Source: Capillimicrobium sp035565675
Lineage (GTDB): Bacteria; Actinomycetota; Thermoleophilia; Solirubrobacterales; Solirubrobacteraceae
DNA length: 32,632 bases
Assembly: GCA_035565675.1 (NCBI GenBank)
Contig: DATMSA010000164.1
Coordinates: 1-32,632 of the forward strand
Direction: 5' to 3'
Shown one piece after another: positions 7,516-14,499 of this stretch. The notes under the pieces are model-generated. The model was not told the DNA's origin, searched no databases, and saw nothing but the letters and a program-made list of their open reading frames with translations. The number at the start of each line of letters is the position of its first letter. Positions within the stretch are counted from its first letter, which is position 1. The position numbers and the translations under genes were made by a program.

Positions 7516-7577
7516 CTTGCGCCGCCCACCGGCCGGCCGCATGATGGGGCCGTGGGAGCCGACGACGACGACCGCGC

Positions 7578-8042
7578 GTGATCGCCCTCGAGCCGCTGCG
7601 CGACGAGGACTCCGACACCCTCTTCGCCTGGATCAACGACCGCGAGCTCGTCGAGCAGAGCGCGACGTTCCGCCCGGTCTCGCGCGCGGAGCACGACGCC
7701 TGGTTCCGCGCCGTGCGCGACCCCGGCCGCGACGACCTCGTGATCTACGCGATCCGCGAGCACGGCCGCCTCGTCGGCACCTGCCAGCTCCTGATCGACG
7801 GCGCCGAGGCCGAGCTGCGCATCCGCATCGGGGTCGCCGACGCGCGCGGCCGCGGGCTGGGCACCGAGGCCGTCCGCGAGCTTGTGCGCATCGCCTTCGC
7901 CGATCGCGGGGTACAACGCGTCTGGCTCCAGGTCTTCGCGCACAACACGCGCGCGATCCGCGCCTACGAGAAGGCCGGCTTCGTCCGCTGCGGCGAGGCC
8001 GCCGGCGGCGCCACGCTCCTCATGGAGCGGGTGTCGCGCTGA
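7578..8042 (+). CDS. GNAT-family N-acetyltransferase (RimJ/RimL-like)
   Basis: 154 residues. It begins IALEPLRDEDSDTLFAWIND, as in RimJ/RimL-type acyltransferases. The acetyl-CoA pyrophosphate loop is GVADARGRGLGTEAV (residues 88-102). The C-terminal strand-helix VWLQVFAHNTRAIRAYEKAGF (about 115-135) contains the conserved Asn and Tyr. The substrate could be an N-terminal amine of a protein, an aminosugar or a small amine. Divergent from the deacetylase-like/WbqC pair by 78 nt, it could act on the same amino sugar, which is inference. GTG 7578 has only a distant GGGAG upstream, and an alternative rare start cannot be excluded. Confidence 0.87.
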   Translation: MIALEPLRDEDSDTLFAWINDRELVEQSATFRPVSRAEHDAWFRAVRDPGRDDLVIYAIREHGRLVGTCQLLIDGAEAELRIRIGVADARGRGLGTEAVRELVRIAFADRGVQRVWLQVFAHNTRAIRAYEKAGFVRCGEAAGGATLLMERVSR

Positions 8043-8157
8043 CCTTTCGTCACCCGGCGACACCGGGAACGTTTCGTGAACGGGAGTCGGTCTCGACTCG
8101 TGGATGGGCTGGAAATGAGCCGTTTCCGCCTCTGCGCACAAGGGACAGAATCACGGC

Positions 8158-8357
8158 AGTCCGCGGGCCTACCTGCGGGGGCTGGCCGCGGCCGGCCGGC
8201 CGGGCGTCGAGAACGTGCTCGACATCCTGCGCAGCGGCATCGGCTCGGCGCTGCTGGGGATCGGGCGCGGATCGGTCGCCGAGCCCGGCCCGTCGGACAT
8301 CCTCGTCCCGGAGGGGTTCGAGCGCCGGCGGGGGTGCCGGCCGCGGCGCCGGTGTGA
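8158..8357 (+). pseudogene. mftD: mftD remnant: 3' end of the mycofactocin flavin dehydrogenase gene
   Basis: The frame from about 8158 reads PRAYLRGLAAAGRPGVENV and then LDILRSGIGSALLGIGRGSV and DILVPEGFERR. This is the C-terminal alpha/beta-barrel end of an alpha-hydroxy-acid-dehydrogenase-like FMN enzyme, as in MftD. Everything upstream (about 85 percent of the gene) is missing. Near 8325-8335 one base appears lost: shifting frame yields a plausible ending GVPAAAPV and TGA 8355-8357, which is where mftE would be expected to begin. Together with the next two fragments this is a decayed mycofactocin locus. The MftD assignment, not just an LldD-like protein, rests on the mftE- and mftF-like neighbours. 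Confidence 0.75.
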
Positions 8358-8373
8358 GCGCCGGGCGCGTCCG

Positions 8374-8499
8374 ATGCGCCTCGCGGACCTGACCTGGCCC
8401 GACGCCGAGCGCGCTCGCGGGCGGGTGCTCGCGGTGCCGGTCGGCGCCACCGAGCAGCACGGGCCGCACCTGCCGCCGTCGACCGAGACCGACGCGGTC
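8374..8499 (+). pseudogene. mftE: mftE remnant: 5' end of the creatininase-like peptidase gene
   Basis: From ATG 8374 the frame reads MRLADLTWPDAERARGRVL, then AVPVGATEQHGPHLPPSTET. This is the start of a creatininase-family protein, with the metal-ligand motif EQHGPHLP. MftE is the creatininase homologue that cleaves the MftA precursor peptide. The alignment stops after about 42 residues of roughly 230, where the frame runs into MftF-like sequence. The usual Leu after HLP is Pro here. The 16-nt distance from the mftD stop looks like a once-intact operon junction. Confidence 0.75.
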
Positions 8500-8724
8500 G
8501 GCCGGTACCTGGCCGCGCGGTCCCCGATCGACATGGGCCGCCGCGAGGCGCCGGTGGTGCCCGGCGGGCCCGTGCCGTTCGTGCCGACGGCGGCGCTGAT
8601 GGTGCGCCGCGCCGCGCTCGTCGCCGGCGGCGGGTTCGACGCGACGCTGCGCTTCGGCGAGGACGTCGACCTCGTGTGGCGGCTCGTCGACGCCGGCTGG
8701 CGCGTGCGCCACGACCCGCGCGCG
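8500..8724 (+). pseudogene. mftF: mftF remnant: internal piece of the glycosyltransferase gene
   Basis: The same frame continues with GRYLAARSPIDMGRREAPVV, PFVPTAALMVRRAALVAGG and GFDATLRFGEDVDLVWRLVD, then AGWRVRHDPRA. This is the catalytic centre of a family-2 glycosyltransferase (ED motif), in the form typical of MftF, which decorates premycofactocin with glucose. Both ends of the gene are absent. It is joined in frame to the mftE fragment, so one deletion probably removed the rest of mftE and the first part of mftF. No promoter or start of its own is seen. Confidence 0.75.
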
Positions 8725-8739
8725 GGAGGAGGGGAGCGG

Positions 8740-8886
8740 TCAGGACGGGCGGCCCGGGCAGCGCGGCGGCTTGCAGACCGACGGCGCCGCCGCCGGGCGC
8801 GGGGCGCGCACCTGCCGCGCGCGGCCCGCGACGCACCGCGCGGGCCGGCACGGCGCCTTGCGCTCCTTCGACGGGCGACCGTTCAT
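8740..8886 (-). CDS. Possible 48-residue basic four-Cys protein coupled to ilvB
   Basis: ATG 8886 overlaps the ilvB TGA as ATGA, the coupling style seen at other operons here. The product is rich in Arg and Pro and has two Cys-x4-Cys pairs: Cys13/Cys18 near the start (APCRPARCV) and Cys38/Cys43 near the end (SVCKPPRCPG). I know no family with this pattern. Against it: high-GC antisense frames often stay open, and a strong hairpin (8822-8847) that could terminate ilvB lies inside it. It could also be degenerate sequence beside the mycofactocin relic. Low confidence. Confidence 0.25.
   Translation of the reverse strand: MNGRPSKERKAPCRPARCVAGRARQVRAPRPAAAPSVCKPPRCPGRPS
8822..8847 (-). terminator. 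Candidate hairpin terminator behind ilvB
   Basis: CGGCCCGCG (8822-8830) pairs perfectly with CGCGGGCCG (8839-8847) across an 8-nt loop, 36 nt past the ilvB stop. No U-tract follows, so it would be an atypical terminator, as is common in high-GC actinobacteria. Confidence 0.4.
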
Positions 8887-10562
8887 CCGATCATCTCCCG
8901 CGCCGGCCCGCCGGGCACGAACATCGGCAGACAGTCGGCCAGCGGCGCGATCGCCACGCGCAGCAGCGCCGGGCCCGGCTCGGCGAGCGTCTCGCGCAGC
9001 GCGTCCTCGACGTCGCCGGGATCGTCGACCGAGCGCGCCGCCACGCCGAACCCGCGCGCCAGCAGCTCCCAGTCCAGCGCGCCGCCCAGCCCGCTGGCCG
9101 CGCGCCGCCCGTTCCAGAACAGGTCCTGCTGCTGGCGCACCATGCCCAGCGCCGCGTTGTCGAGCATGACGACCTTCACCGGCAGGTCCTCCTCGACGGC
9201 GGTCGCCAGCTCCTGCAGGTTCAGCAGCAGCGACCCGTCGCCGCTGACGCACACGACCGTCGCTTCGGGGTGCGCCGCCTGCGCCCCCAGCGCCGCCGGC
9301 AGCCCGAAGCCCATCGTGCCCAGGCCGCCCGAGGTCAGCCACCGCCGCGGCGCGTCGAAGCGCAGCCGGTTGGCCGCCCACATCTGGTGCTGGCCGACGT
9401 CGGTGGTGACGATCGCGTCGTCGCCGATCAGCGCCTGCAGCGCGTCGAGCGTGGCCTCCGGGTCGATGACCCCGTCGCCCTGCTCGGCCGGGCGCGCCGT
9501 CGGGTGCTCGGCCCGCCACGCCTCGATGCGCGCCCACCACGGCGCCAGCCGGTCCGCGTCGGGCGCCAGCGCGGCGAGCTCGCGGGCGATGCCGGCCAGC
9601 GCCTGGCGCGCGTCGCCGACCACCGGCACGTGCGCCTCGACGTTCTTGCCGATCTCGGCGGCGTCGACGTCGACGTGCACGACCTTCGCCGCCGGCGCGA
9701 ACGCCGACAGGCGGCCGGTGACGCGGTCGTCGAAGCGGGCGCCGACGGCCACGATCAGGTCGGCCTCGTCCATCGCCCAGTTCGCCACGCGCGTGCCGTG
9801 CATGCCGAGCATCCCCAGCCACCGCGGGTCGGAGGCCGGGAACGTCCCGAGCGCCATCAGCGTCGTCGTGACCGGCAGGTCGTGGTCGCGCGCCAGCGCG
9901 GTCAGCTCGGCCGACGCCTCGGCGTGCACGACGCCGCCGCCCGCGTAGAGGACGGGCCGCTGGGCCGCCGCGATCGCCGCGGCCGCCCGGCGCAGCTGCT
10001 TGCCGTTGGGCACCACGCGCGAGCGGTAGCCGGGCAGGCTCGGCTCCGACGACGCCTCCGGGCGCGCCGGCCCCTTCGAGGCGTCGGCGGGCACGTCGAC
10101 GACGACCGGCCCGGGCCGGCCGGTGCGGGCGATGTGGAACGCCTCGTGGATCGCCCGCGCGACGTCGTCGGGGCCCTCGACCGCGATCGAGTGCTTGACG
10201 ATCGGGTGCGTGAGCCCGATGACGTCGGTCTCCTGGAAGGCCATCGAGCCCTGCAGGTGCGTGGAGACCTGCGCCGTGATGAACACGGTCGGCACCGAGT
10301 CCATGAACGCGTCGGCGATCGGCGTCGTGAGGTTGGTGGCGCCGGGCCCGCTGGTCACGAGCGCGACGCCGACGCGGCCGCTGGCCTTCGCATAGCCCTC
10401 GGCGGCGTGCCCGGCGCCGGCCTCGTGGCGGGCGAGCACGTGGCGGATCGGCGAGTCGTGCAGCGCGTCGTGGATCGCCAGCGACGCGCCGCCCGGCATC
10501 CCGAAGACGGTGTCGACCCCCTCCCGGCGGAGGGCCGCGATCAGGTGGTCGGCGCCGCGCAT
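8883..10562 (-). CDS. ilvB: Acetolactate synthase large (catalytic) subunit
   Basis: 559 residues, a normal length. The enzyme condenses two pyruvates, or pyruvate with 2-oxobutyrate, to acetohydroxy acids, the first common step of Val, Leu and Ile synthesis. It needs ThDP, Mg and FAD. Seen: VFGMPGGASL (19-28); the catalytic glutamate in ARHEAGAGHAAEG (Glu47); GARFDDRVTG in the FAD-binding middle domain (274-283); the ThDP motif GDGS...N (441-448); GMVRQQQDLFWNGR (473-486); and the ending CLPMFVPGG, all typical of the anabolic enzyme. No ilvN or ilvC lies next to it: downstream are the mycofactocin fragments. A BCAA-rich leader peptide overlaps its start, which suggests amino-acid-responsive control. 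ATG 10562 gives the usual RGADHLI N-terminus. Confidence 0.93.
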   Translation of the reverse strand: MRGADHLIAALRREGVDTVFGMPGGASLAIHDALHDSPIRHVLARHEAGAGHAAEGYAKASGRVGVALVTSGPGATNLTTPIADAFMDSVPTVFITAQVSTHLQGSMAFQETDVIGLTHPIVKHSIAVEGPDDVARAIHEAFHIARTGRPGPVVVDVPADASKGPARPEASSEPSLPGYRSRVVPNGKQLRRAAAAIAAAQRPVLYAGGGVVHAEASAELTALARDHDLPVTTTLMALGTFPASDPRWLGMLGMHGTRVANWAMDEADLIVAVGARFDDRVTGRLSAFAPAAKVVHVDVDAAEIGKNVEAHVPVVGDARQALAGIARELAALAPDADRLAPWWARIEAWRAEHPTARPAEQGDGVIDPEATLDALQALIGDDAIVTTDVGQHQMWAANRLRFDAPRRWLTSGGLGTMGFGLPAALGAQAAHPEATVVCVSGDGSLLLNLQELATAVEEDLPVKVVMLDNAALGMVRQQQDLFWNGRRAASGLGGALDWELLARGFGVAARSVDDPGDVEDALRETLAEPGPALLRVAIAPLADCLPMFVPGGPAREMIG

Positions 10563-10642
10563 GAGCGCCTCCGTTCAGGACCGGCGGTGACGAGGGCGAT
10601 GGGGGCGATGTCGAGTACGAGGAGGTCGTCGAGAATGCGCAC
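10541..10642 (-). CDS. Ile/Leu/Val-rich leader peptide upstream of ilvB
   Basis: GTG 10642 lies 6 nt behind a strong Shine-Dalgarno AAAGGAG (plus-strand 10649-10655). The 33-residue peptide begins MR and continues ILDDLLVLDIAPIALV, in which 10 of 16 residues are Ile, Leu or Val, followed by TAGPERRRS. The frame runs on past the ilvB ATG and ends at TGA 10541-10543, overlapping ilvB by 22 nt. Ribosome stalling when branched-chain amino acids are scarce would directly affect ilvB initiation. BCAA-rich leaders upstream of ilv operons are known in several bacteria. The overlap in place of a separate attenuator is the odd point. The function is inferred from composition and position. Confidence 0.7.
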   Translation of the reverse strand: MRILDDLLVLDIAPIALVTAGPERRRSCAAPTT

Positions 10643-10648
10643 GGGGCG

Positions 10649-10660
10649 CTCCTTTCGGAG
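10649..10660 (-). promoter_or_regulatory. SD-sequestering mini-hairpin of the ilvB leader
   Basis: On the minus strand CTCC-GAAA-GGAG forms a 4-bp stem with a GNRA tetraloop, and its 3' arm is part of the leader Shine-Dalgarno AAAGGAG. It could tune initiation of the leader peptide. Further upstream, GCGCG-TTG-CGCGC (10692-10704) and GGCCG/CGGCC (10681-10714) could pair in the same 5' leader. Confidence 0.4.
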
Positions 10661-10820
10661 GAGGGGACTGCGAGGGCGACGGCCGAACGGAGCGCGTTGC
10701 GCGCCCGGACGGCCTAGCGAATGCCGATGGTGCTACCGGCTACTCGCACGCCGCGACCGAGGCCTACGAGGGCGCCCGGAAGTCGAAGCGGCGTGAGGTG
10801 ACGCGTGGTCACGGCTCAGG

Positions 10821-10849
10821 ATGATACGCGCGCGGCGGCGATCCGCCAA
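10821..10849 (-). promoter_or_regulatory. Promoter of the ilvB leader transcript
   Basis: On the minus strand TTGGCG (10844-10849), exactly 17 nt, then TATCAT (10821-10826). This places the transcript start near 10814, about 170 nt before the leader peptide, leaving room for a regulatory 5' RNA. It lies just behind the stop of the glycosyltransferase gene. Confidence 0.6.
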
Positions 10850-10860
10850 CCGGCGCGCGC

Positions 10861-12045
10861 TCAGCCCCAGGGCGACGGCTCGAGCGTCCCCGCGCGCAGC
10901 GCGCGGTAGATCCCGTCCCACACGCGCGCGGCCTCCCGCGAGCCGTGCCACTTCACCGCGAACTCGCGCGAGCGGCGCCCGATCTCGGCCCGCTTCTCGG
11001 GGTGGTCCATCAGGTCGACGAGCACGTCGCGCACGGTGTCGGGCGTCGCGCTGATCACCGGCAGCTCCTCGGCGTACTGCGGCACCTCGCGGCGCATCTG
11101 CTCCAGGAACAGCGGGCTCAGGAAGCACACCACCGGCTTGCCGAGCATCATCCCCTCGCGCGCGGTCGCGCCGAAGAACCCGGCCGTGAGCATGTCGACG
11201 AACACGTCGGCCTGCGCCTGGTAGTAGCGCAGCTCCCGGTTGGGAACGTCCTTGAAGAACAGCAGCTCGACGTCGCGCCCCTCGGCCTTCAGCTCCTCGA
11301 CGAGCGGCACGTACACGTGCGTGGACTTCGTGTTGCGCATCGTTCCCGCCTGCGAGCGCGTGTCCGCGTTGCCGACCGAGTGGTAGATCTTGAACGTCTC
11401 CTCGCGCAGCCCCAGCCGGTAGTTGGTGGGGATCAGCAGGTCCGGCTGCCAGACGTCCTCGTCGAGGCAGTAGATCCACGGGTTCTCGTGCACGTTGGGC
11501 GCCACGTTGAAGTCGGCGCGGTTGCCGCCCAGCAGCGCGACGTAGTCGGCCAGCTCGTTGCGCGCCTGCCCCCAGGCGAGGTTGCGCGCGTCCGAGCACA
11601 CGTCCGGGCGGTGCTGGAACACGCAGTCGTCGCACGTCGGGTACGGCGGCCACGCGCGGAAGCTCGACTGCGACACGCCGTCCAGGCAGCCGTTCGTCGT
11701 GTAGACGATCGTCTTGCCCATCCGCTTCAGCCAGCGGATCTCGTCGTGCTCGCGGAAGCGGTTGGCGACGAAGTCGTGGATCGCGTCGCCGAAGCGCAGC
11801 CCGTGGGCGTTGGCGAAGTGGAAGACGTCGTACTCGCGCGCGGCCCGCGCGAAGAACGCCAGGTGCCGGGCGAGGTCGCGGCGCGTGCGGCCGACGAGCA
11901 TCCGGTCCTCGCCGTGGTAGTGGCCCCGGTGGCCCGGGTCGAAGTTGACCAGGTCGGCCTTCCAGCCCAGCTCGCGCAGGCGCCGCGACAGGTACCAGTG
12001 GTTGTAGTAGGCCTGGCCGACGAAGAGGACGGAGGGGCGTCGCAC
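10861..12045 (-). CDS. GT4-like glycosyltransferase with a Cys-rich insert
   Basis: 394 residues from GTG 12045. The N-terminus SVLFVGQAYYNHWYLSRRLR is a GT-B opening. YDVFHFANAHGLRFG (72-86) and the C-terminal AREGMMLGKPVVCFLS (295-310) match GT4-like donor-site architecture. No signal peptide is present, so it is cytosolic and uses a nucleotide sugar. Unusual is a segment with Cys120, Cys138-x2-Cys141 and Cys150 (GCLDGV, TCDDCVFQHRPDVC), spaced as a possible zinc site in the loop between the two Rossmann halves. Acceptor unknown. The -10 hexamer TAGCCT lies 8 nt upstream of the GTG inside a palindrome shared with the gene at 4876. It is divergent from the MMPL transporter. Confidence 0.8.
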   Translation of the reverse strand: MRRPSVLFVGQAYYNHWYLSRRLRELGWKADLVNFDPGHRGHYHGEDRMLVGRTRRDLARHLAFFARAAREYDVFHFANAHGLRFGDAIHDFVANRFREHDEIRWLKRMGKTIVYTTNGCLDGVSQSSFRAWPPYPTCDDCVFQHRPDVCSDARNLAWGQARNELADYVALLGGNRADFNVAPNVHENPWIYCLDEDVWQPDLLIPTNYRLGLREETFKIYHSVGNADTRSQAGTMRNTKSTHVYVPLVEELKAEGRDVELLFFKDVPNRELRYYQAQADVFVDMLTAGFFGATAREGMMLGKPVVCFLSPLFLEQMRREVPQYAEELPVISATPDTVRDVLVDLMDHPEKRAEIGRRSREFAVKWHGSREAARVWDGIYRALRAGTLEPSPWG

Positions 12046-12066
12046 GGCGGCGCAGGCTAGCCGCCG
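12045..12066 (-). promoter_or_regulatory. Palindromic promoter/operator of the glycosyltransferase
   Basis: CGGCGGC (12045-12051) and GCCGCCG (12060-12066) flank an 8-nt centre that contains minus-strand TAGCCT (12054-12059), 8 nt from GTG 12045. The 15 nt CGGCGGCGCAGGCTA are identical to 4878-4892. It lies between divergent genes, so a terminator role is unlikely and an operator or leaderless promoter is favoured. Confidence 0.5.
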
Positions 12067-12092
12067 CCGTCTCGGGGTAGTGCGGCGATCCG

Positions 12093-14171
12093 ATGGCCGT
12101 CCTCACCCGCTGGGTCCTCGCGCACCGCCGCCTCGTCGCCGGCGCCTGGCTGGCGCTCACCCTCGCCGGCGTCTTCGCGACGACGCAGATCGGCGACGCG
12201 TTCGAGCGCCGCTTCGACGCGCCCGGCCGCGAGGGCTTCGAGGTCAACCGGGAGATCCTCGCCGCGACCGGCGCGGGCGGCGCGCTCACGCCGCTCGTGC
12301 TCGTCGCGCAGGACGCCGACGACCCGGAGGCCGCGTTCGCGCAGGTCGCCGAGGCGGTGGAGGGCTCGCGCCTGCTGGCCGACCCGCCGCTGGCCGGCGA
12401 CCCGGACGTGCGCATCGCGCTGCTGTTCACGCCGCGCCCGCCGTCGGGCCTGGACGAGAACCCGCAGGCGGCCGCGGCCGCCGAGCGGGCCGGGGCCCAG
12501 GTCGGGGTCGGCGTCACCGGGGTCGAGCCGCTCACCGAGGCCGGCGGGTCCGAGAGCGGCGGGCCGACCCTGCTCGTCGAGGTCCTGCTCGGGGCCGCGG
12601 CCGCCCTGGCGATCCTCGTGTGGGTCTTCGCCTCGTTCCTCGCGCTCGTGCCGCTGCTGATCGCGGCCGTCTCGATCCTCACGACGTTCCTCGTCCTGCT
12701 CGGCCTGGCCCAGGTCACCGAGGTGTCGTTCGTCGTCCAGTTCCTGGTCGGGCTGATCGGCCTCGGCGTGGCGATCGACTACTCGCTGTTCGTCGTCTCG
12801 CGCTGGCGCGAGGAGCGCGCCAACGGCCTCGACGGCGAGGCGGCGGTGGTCCGCGCGATGGAGACCGCCGGGCGCGCGATCGTCGTCTCGGGCACGACCG
12901 TGGCGATCGGCCTGCTCGCGCTCGTCGTGGTGCCGGTCCCGGCGATTCGCTCGATCGGCTTCGGCGGCCTGCTGATCCCGCTCGTCTCGACGCTGGCGAC
13001 CGTCACGCTGCTGCCGGGCATCCTGCTGCGCTTCGGCCCGCGCCTGGGCCGCCGCAACCGCACCCGCGGGATCGGCGCCAGCCGCGGCTGGACCGCCTGG
13101 GCGCGGCGGATCGTCGCCCATCCGTGGCCGGCCGCGGTCGCCGGCCTCGCCGTCCTCCTCGCGCTGGCCGCGGCCGCGCTGTCGCTGCGTCCCGGCGAGC
13201 CGGCCGTCGACGCGCTCGCCACCTCCGGCGAGGCGCGCGCGACGCTGCAGCAGCTCGAGGACGCCGGCGTCGGCGCGGGCGCGCTCACGCCGCTGGAGCT
13301 GCTCGCCCCCGCCGGCGAGGCGAGCGGGCTGGCCGAGCGCCTGCGCGACGTCGAGGGGGTCGAGTCCGCGGTCGCCCCCGAGGGCGACGCCTGGGCGGTC
13401 GGCGAGCGCCGCATCGTCGTCGCGATCCCCCACGACGACGCCGCCACCGACGCCGGCGCGGCGACGCTGGACCGGGTCCGCGACGCGGTCGGCGGCCAGG
13501 CCGAGATCGGCGGGCGCATCGCCCAGGTCCGCGACATCACCCGGGCGATCTACGCGGCGTTCCCGTGGATGTTCGCGCTGATCGGGCTGCTGACGTTCGT
13601 GCTGCTGATGCGGGCGCTGCGCTCGTGGCTGCTGCCGCTCAAGGCGGTGCTGCTCAACGTGCTGTCGATCGGCGCCGCGTGGGGCGTCGTCGTGCTCGTC
13701 TGGCAGCAGGGCGGGCTGTCGGAGGCGATCTGGGGGATCCCGGCGACCGACGCGATCACGAACTGGATCCCGCTGGCGATCTTCGCCTTCCTCTACGGCC
13801 TGTCGATGGACTACGAGGTGTTCATCCTCAGCCGGGTCCGCGAGGGCTACGACGAGACGGGCTCGACGCCGGAGGCCGTCGTCTTCGGCCTCGGCCGCAC
13901 CGGCCGCCTGGTCACGAGCGCGGCGCTGATCCTCGTGTGCGCCTTCGCGGCGCTGGCCGCGAGCCCCGGCACGGAGATCAAGATCCTCGCGACCGGCCTG
14001 GCGGTGGGCATCCTGCTGGACGCGACCGTGGTGCGCGCGCTCGTCGTGCCCGCGCTGGTGCTGCTGTTCGGCCGCTTCAACTGGGACCTGCCGCCCGGCC
14101 TCGCGCGCCTGGTGCGCACGAGGCCGAGCCCGCAGGAGGCCGGCGTCAGCCGGTCGGCAGGTGGTACGTGA
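12093..14171 (+). CDS. MMPL/RND-family membrane transporter
   Basis: 692 residues in two similar halves, each with a large extracytoplasmic loop followed by a bundle of membrane helices. The proton-relay Asp-Tyr pair appears in both: GVAIDYSLFVVSRWREE (Asp229-Tyr230) and LYGLSMDYEVFILSRVRE (Asp573-Tyr574). Mycobacterial MmpL relatives export lipids and glycolipids to the envelope, and shorter homologues like this one are common in actinobacteria. The substrate here is unknown. The position between a glycosyltransferase and secreted-protein genes fits an envelope role. No clear Shine-Dalgarno precedes ATG 12093. The last 26 bp overlap the convergent small secreted-protein gene. Confidence 0.9.
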   Translation: MAVLTRWVLAHRRLVAGAWLALTLAGVFATTQIGDAFERRFDAPGREGFEVNREILAATGAGGALTPLVLVAQDADDPEAAFAQVAEAVEGSRLLADPPLAGDPDVRIALLFTPRPPSGLDENPQAAAAAERAGAQVGVGVTGVEPLTEAGGSESGGPTLLVEVLLGAAAALAILVWVFASFLALVPLLIAAVSILTTFLVLLGLAQVTEVSFVVQFLVGLIGLGVAIDYSLFVVSRWREERANGLDGEAAVVRAMETAGRAIVVSGTTVAIGLLALVVVPVPAIRSIGFGGLLIPLVSTLATVTLLPGILLRFGPRLGRRNRTRGIGASRGWTAWARRIVAHPWPAAVAGLAVLLALAAAALSLRPGEPAVDALATSGEARATLQQLEDAGVGAGALTPLELLAPAGEASGLAERLRDVEGVESAVAPEGDAWAVGERRIVVAIPHDDAATDAGAATLDRVRDAVGGQAEIGGRIAQVRDITRAIYAAFPWMFALIGLLTFVLLMRALRSWLLPLKAVLLNVLSIGAAWGVVVLVWQQGGLSEAIWGIPATDAITNWIPLAIFAFLYGLSMDYEVFILSRVREGYDETGSTPEAVVFGLGRTGRLVTSAALILVCAFAALAASPGTEIKILATGLAVGILLDATVVRALVVPALVLLFGRFNWDLPPGLARLVRTRPSPQEAGVSRSAGGT

Positions 14172-14499
14172 ACGCCTGCTTGCCCTTGCGGCAGAGCGTG
14201 ACGGTCGGGTGCTCCTTGGCGCCCTTCGCGTAGAGCTTCACGCGCGCCTTCGTGCTCCAGCCGGGCGGGCACCAGCGGTCGCTGCTGGCCGCGCGGTTGG
14301 CGTGGTGCAGCGCCCGCTTGCAGGACATCCCCCGCGTGAACAGCGTGAGCTCCACGACGAGCCGCACGGAGCAGCTCGTCACCTTGACGCCGCTCGCGGT
14401 CGCGGTGATCTTCGCGGCGCTCGCGGGCGCCGCGGCCGCCCCGGCCGCGCACACGGTCGCGAGCGCGATGGCGGCGAGTCGCCGGATCGTCGTGCTCAT
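14146..14499 (-). CDS. Small secreted Cys-containing protein coupled to the HET-C-like gene
   Basis: 117 residues with a clear signal peptide (RRLAAIALATVCAAGAAAAP, then ASAAK; cleavage near residue 28). The mature part is basic and contains four cysteines (SCSVRL, MSCKRAL, RWCPPGW, TLCRKGK), probably two disulfides. I recognise no family. Its ATG overlaps the TGA of the upstream 521-residue secreted protein as ATGA, so it is almost certainly made with it and may act as its partner, chaperone or immunity-like protein; that is inference from coupling only. The 3' end overlaps the MMPL gene by 26 bp. Confidence 0.8.
   Translation of the reverse strand: MSTTIRRLAAIALATVCAAGAAAAPASAAKITATASGVKVTSCSVRLVVELTLFTRGMSCKRALHHANRAASSDRWCPPGWSTKARVKLYAKGAKEHPTVTLCRKGKQAFTYHLPTG

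Noticed and set aside
7541..7580. ATG 7541/7544 or GTG 7552 as the GNAT start
   Set aside because: All are out of frame with the GNAT protein. The GTG 7552 frame stops at TGA 7579-7581.
8736..8880. Further mycofactocin sequence behind the mftF fragment
   Set aside because: After the RHDPRA segment no frame continues the MftF pattern.
8215..9948. A 577-codon open frame running from the mycofactocin fragments through antisense ilvB
   Set aside because: Only the first about 170 codons resemble proteins, and these come from three different genes. The rest is antisense to ilvB. It is treated as three pseudogene pieces.
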